Shown here: positions 1 through 11,807 of the stretch, piece after piece | Numbering within the stretch: the stretch's first letter is position 1 | Layout of the letters: every line of letters begins with the position of its first letter | Assembly: GCF_002878395.1 (NCBI RefSeq) | Contig: NC_061120.1 | Span: 100,389,604 to 100,453,603, forward strand | Direction of reading: 5' to 3' | DNA: 64,000 bases | From: Capsicum annuum | Lineage: Eukaryota; Streptophyta; Magnoliopsida; Solanales; Solanaceae | Position numbers and translations under genes: made by a program | The notes under the pieces: generated by a model | Seen by the model: the letters and a program-made list of their open reading frames with translations, nothing else | The model's database searches: none | What the model was told of the DNA's origin: nothing

Positions 1-765
1 AATACCCAAAACAAATGAAATAGACTGACTAAACATGATAGTCTGAAAAGCCTCTAACTGACTAAACTATCTGAATAAGGAATTGATGGGACATGTCCCC
101 AACTAACTCCAACTAATAAATTAATTAATGAGATAATAAAGAAATGGTCATGTCCTCGAAGAATAACGACTCACTACTAACTCTGTCTGCTGATACTAAA
201 ATACTGCTAATTCTCTAGAGCTCGTGCTTCTGAACCTATGGTATAAAATACCAAAGAACAAATACGTCAGTACGTTTGAATGTACTGGTATGCATATGAG
301 GTAGGTTGAATGCAAAGGGTTCACATGTATGAACTATACTAACTGACTGTGTAACATGAATGTGAGAATGCATGCATGAATACATAATAACTATAACTAA
401 GTTCGTGACAACATGATTACTAAACTTGAGTACTGTTAACATGAGATACTGATAACTGTAAAACTAAAATAAATGATACTGAGCAACTATATTTGACAGT
501 CTAATTTCTGATAGAACTGTTGAGTTCCGTACTATTATAAGTTGACTATATCTGACAGCCCTGAATTCTATAGAACAATCTGAGTTCTATTACTGAGACC
601 GAATGACTGTATCTTACAGTCCTTATTCTGTAACTGAAACTATGGGAAGTAGTCATCTAACTGATATGCCCCTAATACACCATTATGGCTGAGTTAGGGT
701 CCAATATATAACCCCAATTAGAAGGGTGTCAATACCGTGCCACAGGTAAAGACAAGTTATGGGTG

Positions 766-987
766 ACCCTCATCTGACAGTGTACCCAAAAGAGAATGGT
801 AGGACCCTCATCTGATAGTTTTTATCCACCTCATCAAATCTCACCTGACAGTGTTGATGTCTCAACCTATGTTAGCTACATAGTTCTGGAATGTAAATAT
901 GACTTCTAAGAATCACACCCTCATCTGATAAAGTGTGTTCGCATCATTAGGTTCACTTGGTGTTAATCCATACTCTCATCTGAATAG
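766..987 (-). repeat. Five scattered copies of an ACCCTCATCTGACAG-like motif in the LTR
   Basis: Copies lie at 766-780, 804-818, 841-851, 915-930 and 972-987, each with the core CTCATCTGA or a one-base variant. On the LTR strand the core reads TCAGATGAGGGT. The same positions in the related solo LTR hold copies of CCTATTATATGAGGG instead. The function is unknown. Confidence 0.6.
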
Positions 988-1957
988 ACACTGAACATGG
1001 ATTACTGAACTGAACTGGACTGAATTAACTGAGTTTTGTTAACTGATGAAATATTATAAAGATTTTTGTATCACTGATCTTTCTGAGATTACTAGGATTA
1101 CTAAATTTTACTGAGTTTTCTTGAGTCACATGACTAACTGAATTCTACTGAACAAGGCTTGACTGAAGATATCGTGAAAACATTACACTGGCTCTAGGCA
1201 CACAGCTAAATTGTTGGGTACAAGTACCCCCAGGACTTAATGGAAAAAAACTGACAAAGTATGACTTTCTTGAATACATGACCAACATCAAAAATCCATA
1301 ATTCATTGATTAAGATATTTCATCAAAACCCTTGACATGTAAAAACTTATACATGAATGGGAATCCCTATTGTTATACTAGTATGGAACTTTTCTTTCAC
1401 ATAGGAATTTAATCAAACAAATAGGGAGCATGCTTTGGTTATACAATCATTAACACATCAAATAATCATGCATACATCAATCAACTTGTAAATTGAAGGG
1501 GGTTTATCAGGGTTGTTATGCAAATCCTTATATACTAGGGTCAATCATTGGAATATGTAACTTAAAACATGAATCAAAAACCCACAACATCATGAACATG
1601 AATTACAATTTATTTTAAATCATGAACATTCATAAATACACAAATCTTGGATTTTGAAAAGAAATTTTTGAGCTTCATGGGTTAAAGGAACCCATGAATC
1701 AACACATGACATACCTGGGTTTTGAGTTTCTTGAAGTACTTGGACTTGAAGAACTTGAATCTCTTAGTTTCTTGAAGAAGTATTTGGATCTTGTTCTTAG
1801 GGATTATCTTTGAGAGAAAATCCTAATTTGATATTGTAAATGGATAATGAACTTAAGAGCCTTGGTCTGATATAATTAGGGGTTAAAACGGGTGGAAAAA
1901 AGACCAAAATACCCTTTTAAAATCAAATTTAAAATAATTGAATGAGGTATGCCATAG

Positions 1958-2190
1958 TGGACGTGATGGTCTATCGTTGGGTCGACGGTCCATCGGTCCT
2001 GAGCTTCGCACCTGGGCAGAATAGGGGTTCACTGCCTCTGCTGCGATAGCTTAGGCGACAGTCCGTCGCTAGTTCAATGATCTGTTGACATGAGACATCA
2101 CTCTTAGGAAGAAGCTGGTCTCACTACCTCTACTACGATTTCTTGGACGATGGTCCGTCGCTAGCTCGATGGTCCATCGGCTCTCATCGT
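1958..2190. repeat. Degenerate palindromic word block (GGTCCRTCG type) in the LTR
   Basis: The stretch repeats variants of GACGGTCCATCG, AGTCCGTCGCTAG and CGATGGTCCATCG; the last is a near-perfect palindrome (CGATGG/CCATCG). It lies about 225-460 bp from the LTR 5' end and is more GC-rich than its surroundings. Similar blocks with different words occur in the LTRs of elements A, B and C. Confidence 0.6.
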
Positions 2191-2415
2191 CACACTTGGG
2201 CAGTTTTGACTGCTTTTTGTATTTCGACCATAAATTTCTACCTCAATACCAGATTTTGACAAATTTGGTATCATTGGAAAGCAAATTCAATTTCTCGCTC
2301 ATCAAAAAGTGAAAATCTAAAAAATTCTACGTGTACAAAATGGATTCATCTTTCAAAGTAAGTATTTAACATTCTAGGAATGATTTTAAGCTAGGTAGAA
2401 GTATAGGGTATTACA

Positions 2416-4626
2416 GATGGGTATCTCAAGTCCCACGTAGACCGAAGATTACACGTGAGCCAAAGATCACCCCTATACCAAACCAAATCAAACTAAACTC
2501 AATATCCCAGTTTTGGATGAATTTTAAACATATAACATGATAAGTTCAAAGAAGAAAGGGTATGTCTATAATGGATATCCATCGACCAGACAAAACAACC
2601 GACCAACATAGCCCAAGTCCACAATAATCCAACAATGACTTCTAACACAAGAACTAAAAATCACTCTTAATTGGAATATATTCGTGACTGACAGATAACA
2701 ATGACAATGAAAATAATAATGTTAATGATAATGAAACTCTCAACTCTAGTCTATGATAAGAACTGATAAAATATCTAAGTCTTCTGAAGTATGGAAGCTC
2801 ACCACTTTACCAGTATGAATTGACGAACCAAGATGATTCACCTAACTCTTCATTGAAAAAGTATAGGTATTTTTGGTGCCTGCATTGCATGGGGATACAG
2901 CATCAAGAGATGGTTAGTGAGGTGAATACTAGCATATAACTAAAGGATAATGATAACCTAATATCGTGATTAATTATTCAAAATCATTCAAAGACAATGC
3001 AAATAATCAAATGCATATATATATTTCATATTTTAGGATAGGGAATAAGGCTCAACATGTACTTTAAAACTTTATCCTTGATTATGTGGCTCAACCATCA
3101 TAATATAAGAAGGCACCTATAGTCTATATGGGAACATCTCTCCCTTAAATGGTAGGGCCCCAATGCATGTGGTCACACAAACCATAGGGTATACATATGC
3201 ACTATGGGGGTCTCAAACCTCCTGGCATATCAAGATGACACGAGAACCAAATTATATAATATGATGTGGAGGACTCAAACCTCCCATTCAAATGATAAGA
3301 AAAAGAGGGACTTGAACCACCCAGTCATATAGAACCCTGTGTTGCCAACTATAGTTTCTTGTATTGGTCCTTCAAGACCTCCAATTTCATGACTCAACTA
3401 CACAACCCATATTAAATCCCAACTAAAATAATTAGCACATACATTATTATTTATTGAACCATGATATACAATCTGTCATACATTATTGGTATCGTCGTAC
3501 AAACTATACTTACAAGGTAACTTTAACATGCCATATCATTTACCATCATTTGGGGGAAATCATAATCCCCTTTGGTTTAATTACACATTAGCTTGGTAAA
3601 TTACACGATGCCTTAAGGTTCAATTAAAAGTCATTATGATTCATTGACTTTTCACATTATGCAGTAGTCTATGAGTAGTTTAATATTCATACTTTTTATA
3701 TTCAAACCCGACTTCACAATATGGGGTTGGGGTCATAACCACTTCAAAATTCAAAAGTTTGGAGAATCATAATCCCTAGTGCATTCACCATTCCATGCAT
3801 CAATTTGATTTTAAAACCACCGTTTAAATGTAACCTATGCAGGGATAAATATGAAACATTACATAAACAATAATTGTTCAAGACCCTCAACCTATTTTTT
3901 CAAAAACAACCTCAATACCATAAGAATAACACTTTAAACACTCATGCTTTTAGAAAATTAATAATTAGGAAAGAGTAACATGCCTAAAATACCAAGTTTC
4001 ATGAAAAGAATTCAACTCTTGAGCCCTTGGATGGCCTACTTCTTGAAAACCCTAAGTATGAATGCTTGAGAGAATTTAAGAGAGATTGGGCGTGTTTGAG
4101 TATGTTATGAATGAGAAATAACCCTTCTTAAGTACTTTATAAATGTGGGGTTTTAATTGAGTAAGAAGTGAATTATCCAAAGTGCCCTCAATTTAAAAAC
4201 TAAAATTTAGTTGTCAGTGACTATGGGTCACTATATGACTCATATAGACTCATTACGACTGGTTACCATAAGTCGTAGCTAAGACAGTTCCAAGTCACTC
4301 ACAATTTGTTGACCTTATGACTCAACCTATATGACTCGTAATAAGGTCCTACAACTCGTAGGGTCCAGTCATAGTCAACCCAGCAACCATTTGGGGTATG
4401 CACTAGACACCCTATGATTTACACCCAATGACTCGTAACAAGTCCTTATGACTCATAGTGAGCCACTCGTACTCCTAGAATAACTTATCCACACATTTTT
4501 TGATTTGGTGACAATTTGGTCTAATATCTCATTATGACTCCCTACGACTTATTAGGGGAGTCATAGTCAGGACAGTAGGGATAAAATTTCAAGAATTTTC
4601 AAGGACCAAAAACTCAAAGTGTTATA
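2416..4626 (-). mobile_element. LTR-like sequence, minus strand, boundaries tentative
   Basis: The minus strand starts TATAACACTTTGAG at 4626, close to the common TGTAACACC start. It holds a palindromic word block near that end and shorter duplicated phrases typical of Solanaceae gypsy LTRs (GGACTCAAACCTCC, GGGTCTCAAACCTCC). No coding potential is seen. The left limit is taken from the start of the neighbouring LTR and could be wrong by hundreds of bases. A target duplication was not found. Confidence 0.35.
4213..4572. repeat. Degenerate ATGACTCGTA word block
   Basis: Many variants of TATGACTCGTA, CATAAGTCGTAG and TACGACTTA follow one another with little spacing. Words on the two strands are complementary to each other, so transcripts could pair locally. 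The same word type occurs in the LTRs of element B (9650-10105, 31440-31910) and in B's internal region. Confidence 0.6.
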
Positions 4627-7600
4627 TTTATACTCTAGACCGTGCAATAGTGTTGTCCATATGAAAGTTATCCAAATTCCTTCCTTGCTTTAATTTTATG
4701 GGCAATGTCTCATTATCAAGATGATAGAAGTGCAAAGGTTTAGATTCCTAACGATGTGGTTCTTTTTGAATGAGTCATCAAAAATGGTTATGAAATAGCA
4801 CAAAGACTTGAAAGGAGTACATGAGTGCATCAAGGTGTATGGATTCTAGCATATACCTCTATCTTTATGAATTCTGAATTTCAGCCAAAGCTAAGAGGTG
4901 TATTTATTCCCTTTCAAAAACTTTATTATAAAAGTCTCGCTAGTTTGTATCTGAATTTATGATAGTATTTTCACCTAAGAGGTAGTATAAATTAAGGTGT
5001 TATGACCTATGTATAGTAAGATGATCCCAATGTTACTGTTATGAATTCATAAGTTTAGAAACTAGGGTGAGAGTAACTTTTTAATGAAAAGGGTAGTTGT
5101 ATTCGTGTAACCATTAATTGAGTATTGGGGGTGATATGTTCTTATGGTTATTGATTATAGTTTTAGAATGGCTTGTAGTTCTTATGGAAATTGGTAGAAA
5201 AAGAGTGGATAGTTAAAGTATTTGCGACTTTAGTTAAAGTAGAAAAGAATCCTCTTATGTCTAGTTATTGTAGTAGTAAAAATTAATCATAGGTTGTGAA
5301 TAGAAGGATAGATTTGGCTAATAATTTATAAATCTAGTATTTATAGGGAAAAATCTTAGAAAGGCAGAGTTAGTGATGTATATAACTTTGAAGGTAGTTT
5401 AAAGGTGTGTATGAGTAAGTAAATACGATATGAGGAAGTAGAATATGCTAAGAGACCATAATAATTTATGTTAAGATTAGGATCGACTATTCTGATTATA
5501 TAGTCTTACTACATCGAGAGTCCTTTGAAATTTTTTGTCTAGCTATTAGAAGCTAGTCTAGTAGGTGGGAACATGTGTATTCAATTTTATGGTATAGTAG
5601 AAGTATTGTGAAGAAGATTTGTTGGTAATCCATAGTTAAGTTGAATGAGAATTTAGATTGATTTTGTCATATATTTTGATGGACTGGTATGAGATGTAGC
5701 CTATTTCATTTACAATTTATGATTGGTAATAGATATTAAGCTTGAACTTTAGATGTTGATGTGGTGATAAGAGCGGCACCTTAGGGATAGTGTTGCGAGA
5801 TTTATGGTAGTAAACTAGTAGGCTTGATTGATGTGTGAAAGATCTTAGGTTGACGAATTATGAAAATTTAAGTGGATAATTGTAATATATATGCATGAGG
5901 GCTAGTGATGACGCAATGAACTGCTGCTAAGTCATCAGGTAGATAAGAGCGTTAGGTTTATAAGAATAAGTTGAACAGCTCAATGGTATATTGTTAGATG
6001 AGGTTTTAAGGGTATAAGTTCCATGTGTACCTAGTTTATGTTCTTGGATTTTTTAGTATGAAGAAGTCTAGGGGGTTGTTATATGATGTTCTTTAGAGAT
6101 GAATTAAGGAAAATATAGGTAGACAATGTGAGGCCTTGGTATAGTTTTTAAAAAATTATTTTGTGATGTTATACAATTCGAGTGTTAATGCTAGTATACT
6201 AAGGAGTAGAGAATGGATTGTTATGCATTAAAAAATATGGATATGTATGCTCATGAGAGTATGAACTATAGGGTGATGACTATGAAACCTAACAGAAGTT
6301 AAAATTAGTTTCACTGAAGGGTAGTGTCTTCATATTTTATTTAATTGGGAGGGTTTGGCCTTCATGTGTATAGTGATACCCCCATTATATGGAGCATTAT
6401 TCTTATAGGTTTGATGAGAGTATATGTTTGTAAGTCAGGGATAGTAACCCCTAAGCAAAGGGGTAGATTATGAACTAAGGTAGATCTTGAATTTTCTCAT
6501 CGGGTGAGTTTTAGGTAATAGTTATGATAACTCTATTCTTATCCTAGAAAATTCCTCCTACTTTTTTTTAAGAGGACATTCTACCAATGTCTTATGTATT
6601 CAAATTATGCCTATGACTAAGGTCTGAGTTATCTATACAACTTATAGCTATGCTCCAACCACTAAACTAGAAGAAATAATGGTTCTCATAAATCCAAGAT
6701 TCCAAGTATTCAAGCTTTATGATATGTTGCTCATGGTCCATAAACTCATGTCTCATTTTATGCTTAGTTCTAAGGAAACTATATTCTCTATATATTACCA
6801 ACTCATCTTATGTTATGTTTTAGCCCAAAGTGATGCTATCTATGCAAACTCATGACCATTCTTAGTTCGTAGAATGAGTAGCAATAGTTTCAAGCGACAA
6901 TCCATGTCTTATTCCTTAAATATTTAAATCTTAGTTTTATGTTATATTACTCATGATATATGCACTCATGTTTCTCATTGTGCCTAGTTTGAAGAACTCA
7001 TGTTATGTTATGTTTATGCCTAAATCACCCTCTATTTATGATCCAGGTGGTTGCAGTGAAGTATCTTGTGCCCACTGTACCGTATCTTACCTTTCAAGTC
7101 TTACTTTGAGTATTATGACAAATAGGAGTCATGATTAAGAAGTATCACTCTCATTCTTGATGCATTTACTCTAATCCCTCAGTGACTCTCCTTATGTTAG
7201 GATGTTAGTGGCTATGGAAGTATAGTAATGTCTTAGGTAAGGGAGTGAAATATTATCTGACGTGAAAATTTTGTAGGGTAGCTACTCGGGCTTAGGTTAT
7301 AGATAAAGAGAGGTAAGTGAGATAAACTTTTATTATGTGGAATAGTCAGGAAGGGGAGATGTGGTGAAGATCTTTGTGATAGTGATTGAAGTTGTTGGGT
7401 TTTAGCAGGGACATCTATAAAGTGGATGTAGTTTAGATAGGCTTAAACATGGTGATTGGTAGATACACAAGCCATTGTGTTATGTAGCTAGTACCCCATG
7501 ATTAAGACCTGAGGTTGTTTAATTATAGTGATAAGATGGAGTAGTATTTTTAGAGGGTGTAAGGTTAGGGTTCTGTAGCTTAATCTAGCACCTTCTAACT

Positions 7601-8080
7601 CCGGATTAGGCTTTAATATGAAAAAATATGCAGTTATACTCATGCTTTTATAGTTATGTGTTTTATACGGGAATTATAAGATTGAAATTGTGAAGTGTTG
7701 TATTCATAGTTGAAAGCATAGTAGAGAAGTATAGCTATATGTAAGGGCTATTATATATCATTTAAGGTGGAGAATGCTTCTATTATATTTTTATGTCCTG
7801 CGATAATCTCAGTTCATGTTTTATATCAATCTTAATAAGGCCGAGGATTCCTTGAAAAATTCATGTCTTACATTGTTATAATAATGTTCAGTAGAACTCA
7901 TGCCAAGACCATGTCTATGTCAAGTCTCGTTATCCCATGATTTGTGCTTACACAATTTACTTGGTGTTGTTATGAAGCTCTTTTCTTTTTATGCCTATGT
8001 ATGTCTTGTTGACGGAGAATTCCTAATGTAAAGTTACACTTTTATTGTGTACTTCTAGATCTTCAATAAGTTCCTACCCA
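4627..8080 (+). other. Decayed internal region of element C, no readable coding
   Basis: This stretch lies directly upstream of a polypurine tract and 3' LTR, so by position it should be the internal region of a plus-strand gypsy element. It is strongly C-poor and all frames are closed by frequent stops. I could not recognise gag, protease, RT or integrase motifs. From 6590 to 7040 phrases such as TTATGTTATG and ACTCATG recur, as in untranslated 3' regions. Whether all of it belongs to one element is uncertain. Confidence 0.35.
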
Positions 8081-8115
8081 TCATTCTTGGACAAATGATT
8101 CCAAGGGGGAGATAA
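8081..8115 (+). other. Element C pre-LTR inverted repeat and polypurine tract
   Basis: TCATTCT at 8081-8087 and CAAATGA at 8092-8098 form a five-pair arm around TGGA. The polypurine tract AAGGGGGAGATAA then runs to the LTR start. The inverted repeat ends 17 nt before the LTR. Elements A and B have arms with AGGA loops at the same distance, so this looks like a decayed member of the same structure. Confidence 0.65.
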
Positions 8116-8721
8116 TGTAACACCCTATTTTTGATCTAGAATTGAACCATCATTCCTATATGTATAGATCCAAACCTAATTATTCTATGTCAATATAAGT
8201 GGGATGATCAATTGTATAGTGTGGGAACATCTTTCGATATGAATAAAATCTCCTAACTCAAAGAAGAGTTGAGAACTTTTCTACAGATTGAGTTTTAGTT
8301 GACGTTCCAACTTAGGTCAAATTTCAATGATCATTAATCCTAGGATATAATGAGTTAGATGGACTAATATATACCATATTAAAGATCTTTGGGTCTTCTT
8401 TCCAATTCATCCAATTTTACCTTAATCCAATATTAGAGTAGAAAGTTATGTTCTTTTTACTTGGGAGTGCCTGTCTTCCAGAAGGTGACGAGCTATCAAC
8501 TAGGTGATGACTAAGTTGATAAGTTGTCAAATAGGTGATGAGATATCAACTCAAGTCATCAACCTTAACCAGTAAATGGAGAAATCCAGCTAGAGATTGA
8601 CGACTAGGTTGACGAGTTGTCAACAAACTGATGGGTTGTCAACTTAGTTGTAAATAGAGAAATTTCTGCAATTTTTTTTGTTTCCTTAGGGGTATTTTGG
8701 TATTTTCCTTACCTCAAACCC
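8116..8721 (+). mobile_element. Element C 3' LTR, first part
   Basis: It starts TGTAACACCC immediately after a polypurine tract, which fixes both boundary and orientation. The LTR is interrupted after 606 bp by element B, whose target duplication AACCC is shared, and resumes at 32085. The total LTR length is about 2.25 kb, in the range of Tekay/Del chromovirus LTRs. Lineage is inferred from the LTR start and PPT form only. Confidence 0.75.
8465..8645. repeat. GTTGACGAGTTGTCAAC palindromic word block in LTR C
   Basis: Variants of GACGAGCTATCAAC, GATAAGTTGTCAA and GTTGACGAGTTGTCAAC recur in tandem; GTTGAC and GTCAAC are exact reverse complements. The block lies about 350-530 bp from the LTR 5' end. 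Confidence 0.6.
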
Positions 8722-10268
8722 TGATTTTCCCAAAACTAACCTCCAAAGAACTATGTTTCGATCGATACCAAATATAATTACCTAAACCAAGTTGGAATTG
8801 AACCCACAGGGAAAACGTTGAACAGTTTCTCAAACTTGACAAAAAGCACGAGCAATCCAAAAAAGTAAATGGGGGGAATTTGAAGTCAAAATTAATAAGT
8901 AACAAAACTTAAATCCTTGAGTGTGTAAACAATAGAAGATGAACACTAGGACTGTATTCCCCCTAGCTTCACAATTAGTAAGATTCTCATACACTATACA
9001 CCTACCCTCCTACTCTGTATGTAAAGTTGGCATGTTATGTACTATCAATCGTCTTCTGAACGTATTGATAGATTTCACCCTTTACCTTGTGAGTCTCAAG
9101 GTGTTGCCTTGCTCTCCCTTATCTTTAATCTCAGTACAACTCTCACCTTTTGAGTCTCGAGTTAATTAGATGGGGTTGGTAGCATCGAATCACTAATGTA
9201 ATGTCTTTTTCCCAATCTCAGGCTCCTTTATGAGGATGCTCTTGAATACAGGTAATCCCAAGCCTCTACAATATCTTGGGTTAAATAAATATAAAGATAA
9301 TTGCAATACATGCAATGACAATCAAATAGATGAATCACCTACTTCCTTTACGTAGCTAATCTACCAGGGTTCCCACAACCCTAGTAAAGGAAATTAGCCA
9401 CTCATGTTCATGCAACAATCCATGATAATCAATAAAGAACACATGTAATGAATTGCACAATAATAAAAGAGATAAAATCTAAGTCTCTAGTTGAATAAAA
9501 ACTCAAAATCTTAAGATAAAAGCATGCTAAAAGTATCAAAACTAATGTAGAAGTGTGTAACCTAATAAAGGAATAACCCTATGATATTTATAGTATCTCA
9601 AAACAATAAGGAAATCCTAATAAAAAGAAAATAAGAGAAGTAATTTGGCACTCGCTCAATTTATGTGGTCCACTTGTAAGGTCTCCTTATGAGTTGTACA
9701 ATGCTAATAATACCTTCAATCTTTTATTGTCCTTAAGATTCAGCACCATGACTCGTATTCAGTCCTTATAGCTCATGGTCTTTACTCATCATCACTTGAG
9801 CTTAGACGTTCAGGGCTTTGAACACTGGTTTCTTAATGACTTCTCATTATGAATTGTAATCAGATCTTACAACTCGTGGTCTCCTATGACTTCACCTCTG
9901 AATGTTAGCCTTGGCTTCTGCTCTTCTTATGACTGCTATCCTTATGACTGCTCCTCATAACTCGTAGTCACTTCTTACAAGTTATGGTCATTCTTTACTT
10001 AGCTTCTTCATCTTGACTTTTGCTACTGTCTTAATTACGACTAAGGCTACGAGTTGTATAATGACTTGACGACTTATAGGTAGACTCGTAAGTTGATCAG
10101 ACTTCAATATATTCAAATCTTTTTCTTTCATTTTTCATTCCAAGCCACTTTCTTCCTAAATTCCCTACACTCAAATAACAAACACATCATATTTCTCAAA
10201 ATAGCCTAAGTCCAAGCATGTATTCTTTGTTTTAAGCATCAACTGTTCCATGTTTCCAAGGAACATCA
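8722..10268 (-). mobile_element. Element B 3' LTR
   Basis: It is homologous along its whole length to 30507-32079. Shared segments include ATCGATACCAAAT, AGTAAGATTCTC and the ACTCGTA word block. Its outer end abuts the AACCC target duplication, and its inner end abuts a short purine tract and inverted repeat. Confidence 0.9.
9650..10105. repeat. ATGACTCGTA word block in the left LTR of B
   Basis: The block contains variants of CATGACTCGTATTCAGTCCTTATAGC, ATAACTCGTAG, CTACGAGTTGTA and AGACTCGTAAG. It lies about 160-620 bp from the LTR 5' end (10268). The matching block in the other LTR is at 31440-31910. Confidence 0.6.
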
Positions 10269-10307
10269 ATACCCTCAACTTAGACTTTTGCATGTCCTCA
10301 GGCAAAA
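10269..10307 (-). other. Element B purine tract and pre-LTR inverted repeat
   Basis: On the element strand AAGTTGAGGG (plus strand CCCTCAACTT) precedes the LTR. Next to it TTTTGC (10286-10291) and GCAAAA (10302-10307) form a six-pair arm, with inner TG/CA pairs and a TCCT loop (AGGA on the element strand). The arm ends 17 nt from the LTR. Confidence 0.7.
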
Positions 10308-11807
10308 CACAATTCACATCCACAAAGACATGATGCTTAACTTTGAAGAATCTATGACATATTTGATAGTTGGTTTATTATTCAACTCAAGAACACTTTT
10401 TTACCCCCTCCTATCTCATTATTACAAAGACTACTATGTACAATGATTTGGTGCAACAATGTGACATACATGTATCTAATGATGGCATTACATTTGTAAC
10501 GAACAACAAGGTCTAAGTAATATACACTACCTGGACATATAAGTAACTTGACATCATAACCTATACACCCTTACATTTAAAGAAGCCCCTATCACTCAAC
10601 TTGACTTATTTTATTATTTAAGGTACGATATAGAGACACTCATACTCACAAAGAAATTCCACTCAGTGTGCACAGAATGCCATAGGCTTACCCTTTGCTC
10701 TTTACCAAAATTTTCAGACGGTCAGACTAGATCACTAAAGGACTTTGTAGGCTTATAATGCAGGCTTGGAGTAGGTTACGGTATATTAGGGATATTTTAA
10801 GTGACTTAACCTCCTTGGCACTATATTTTCTTTGGGGTCCACTTTTATACCATCATTTAATTGAATTCACCCTTATCTCACTATTTTATTCTTTTTCATG
10901 CCTATTTTTAGGACGGGTGCGGTTCTCTTTTCTTATTGTCTTTTTCTTTTCCTTTTTCTTTTCTTGTAATTTTCTTTTTCTTTTTGTTTTCTTTTATTCT
11001 TACCACACCTTCCTTTATTTATTTTTCTCTCTACACTTCTTACTTCATACTCATCTTTCTCTATACACCCCTATAATAGCCACCCTTAACTTAGGCAATT
11101 TGCCTGAGTTGAGGTGCACAGTGTCTAAGGAGTAATAGGGCCAAAAACATGTTCATTATTGCTAAATATAAAGGTGAAATTTGTGTAAACATCAAAAATT
11201 GGTCTATTAGGCTCAACTTTTGGGAACAAGGGATTCATATATCATTTGTGATATCATTTAGGCTTGAGTGGGATAGTAAAAAAATGGCCTATGATCATCG
11301 CCTAACCGATCATCCTACCTTCTAGGCAAAAGCAACCGGGGAAGTCCTGAATTTTGTACACACTGGGGACTAAGTAATGCCTCACTCTCATATGGTATAG
11401 GGTCACATTATCAGTCACTACCTATCCAGTTCATGCAACTACATGCCATAGTTAATTTCATTTCTAATTCTAATGCCATTAAGGGATTTTCAGCGGTCAC
11501 ATGCACACATAGATCATATAGTATTACACAAAAAATTTCAAGAGGGGTATCCATTATTTTAAAACATTGCACATGTTATCAACTATCTATGCACATCATT
11601 TTCTCCATTAAGCATCACACAATACACACACACATGCTGGTTCCCAATTTTTCAAACTGTGTCCAATAGGTTTTGAAATACAACAACCATAACCTATGGC
11701 AACTATGGTAAGCCCCCATCTCCATCTAAAAACTATGCACTGTCCCCAATGTATCTAGTAATGTAATATAGGGAGAGAGGACATATATGAGCGCTCCATA
11801 TGCCATC

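Larger units (their letters stand above)
1..2415 (-). mobile_element. Ty3/gypsy-type LTR, minus strand, cut by the window start
   Basis: On the minus strand this begins TGTAATACCC (2406-2415), a usual gypsy LTR start. The first 1.2 kb is a diverged inverted copy of the solo LTR at 19459-20994. Both carry the ACATGTCCCCAAC segment, the AAGGGTGTCAATACCG segment and a set of repeated GAGGGT motifs. The part from 1200 to 2415 has no clear counterpart there, so this is a longer or rearranged subfamily. No coding region is credible. Whether it is a solo LTR or part of an element cannot be seen because the other end lies outside the window. Confidence 0.65.

Noticed and set aside
10758..11135. 125-codon plus-strand frame with many Phe, Leu and Ser residues, like a membrane protein
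   Set aside because: It translates T-rich low-complexity sequence in the 3' region of minus-strand element B; no conserved motif, and the opposite strand carries the element.
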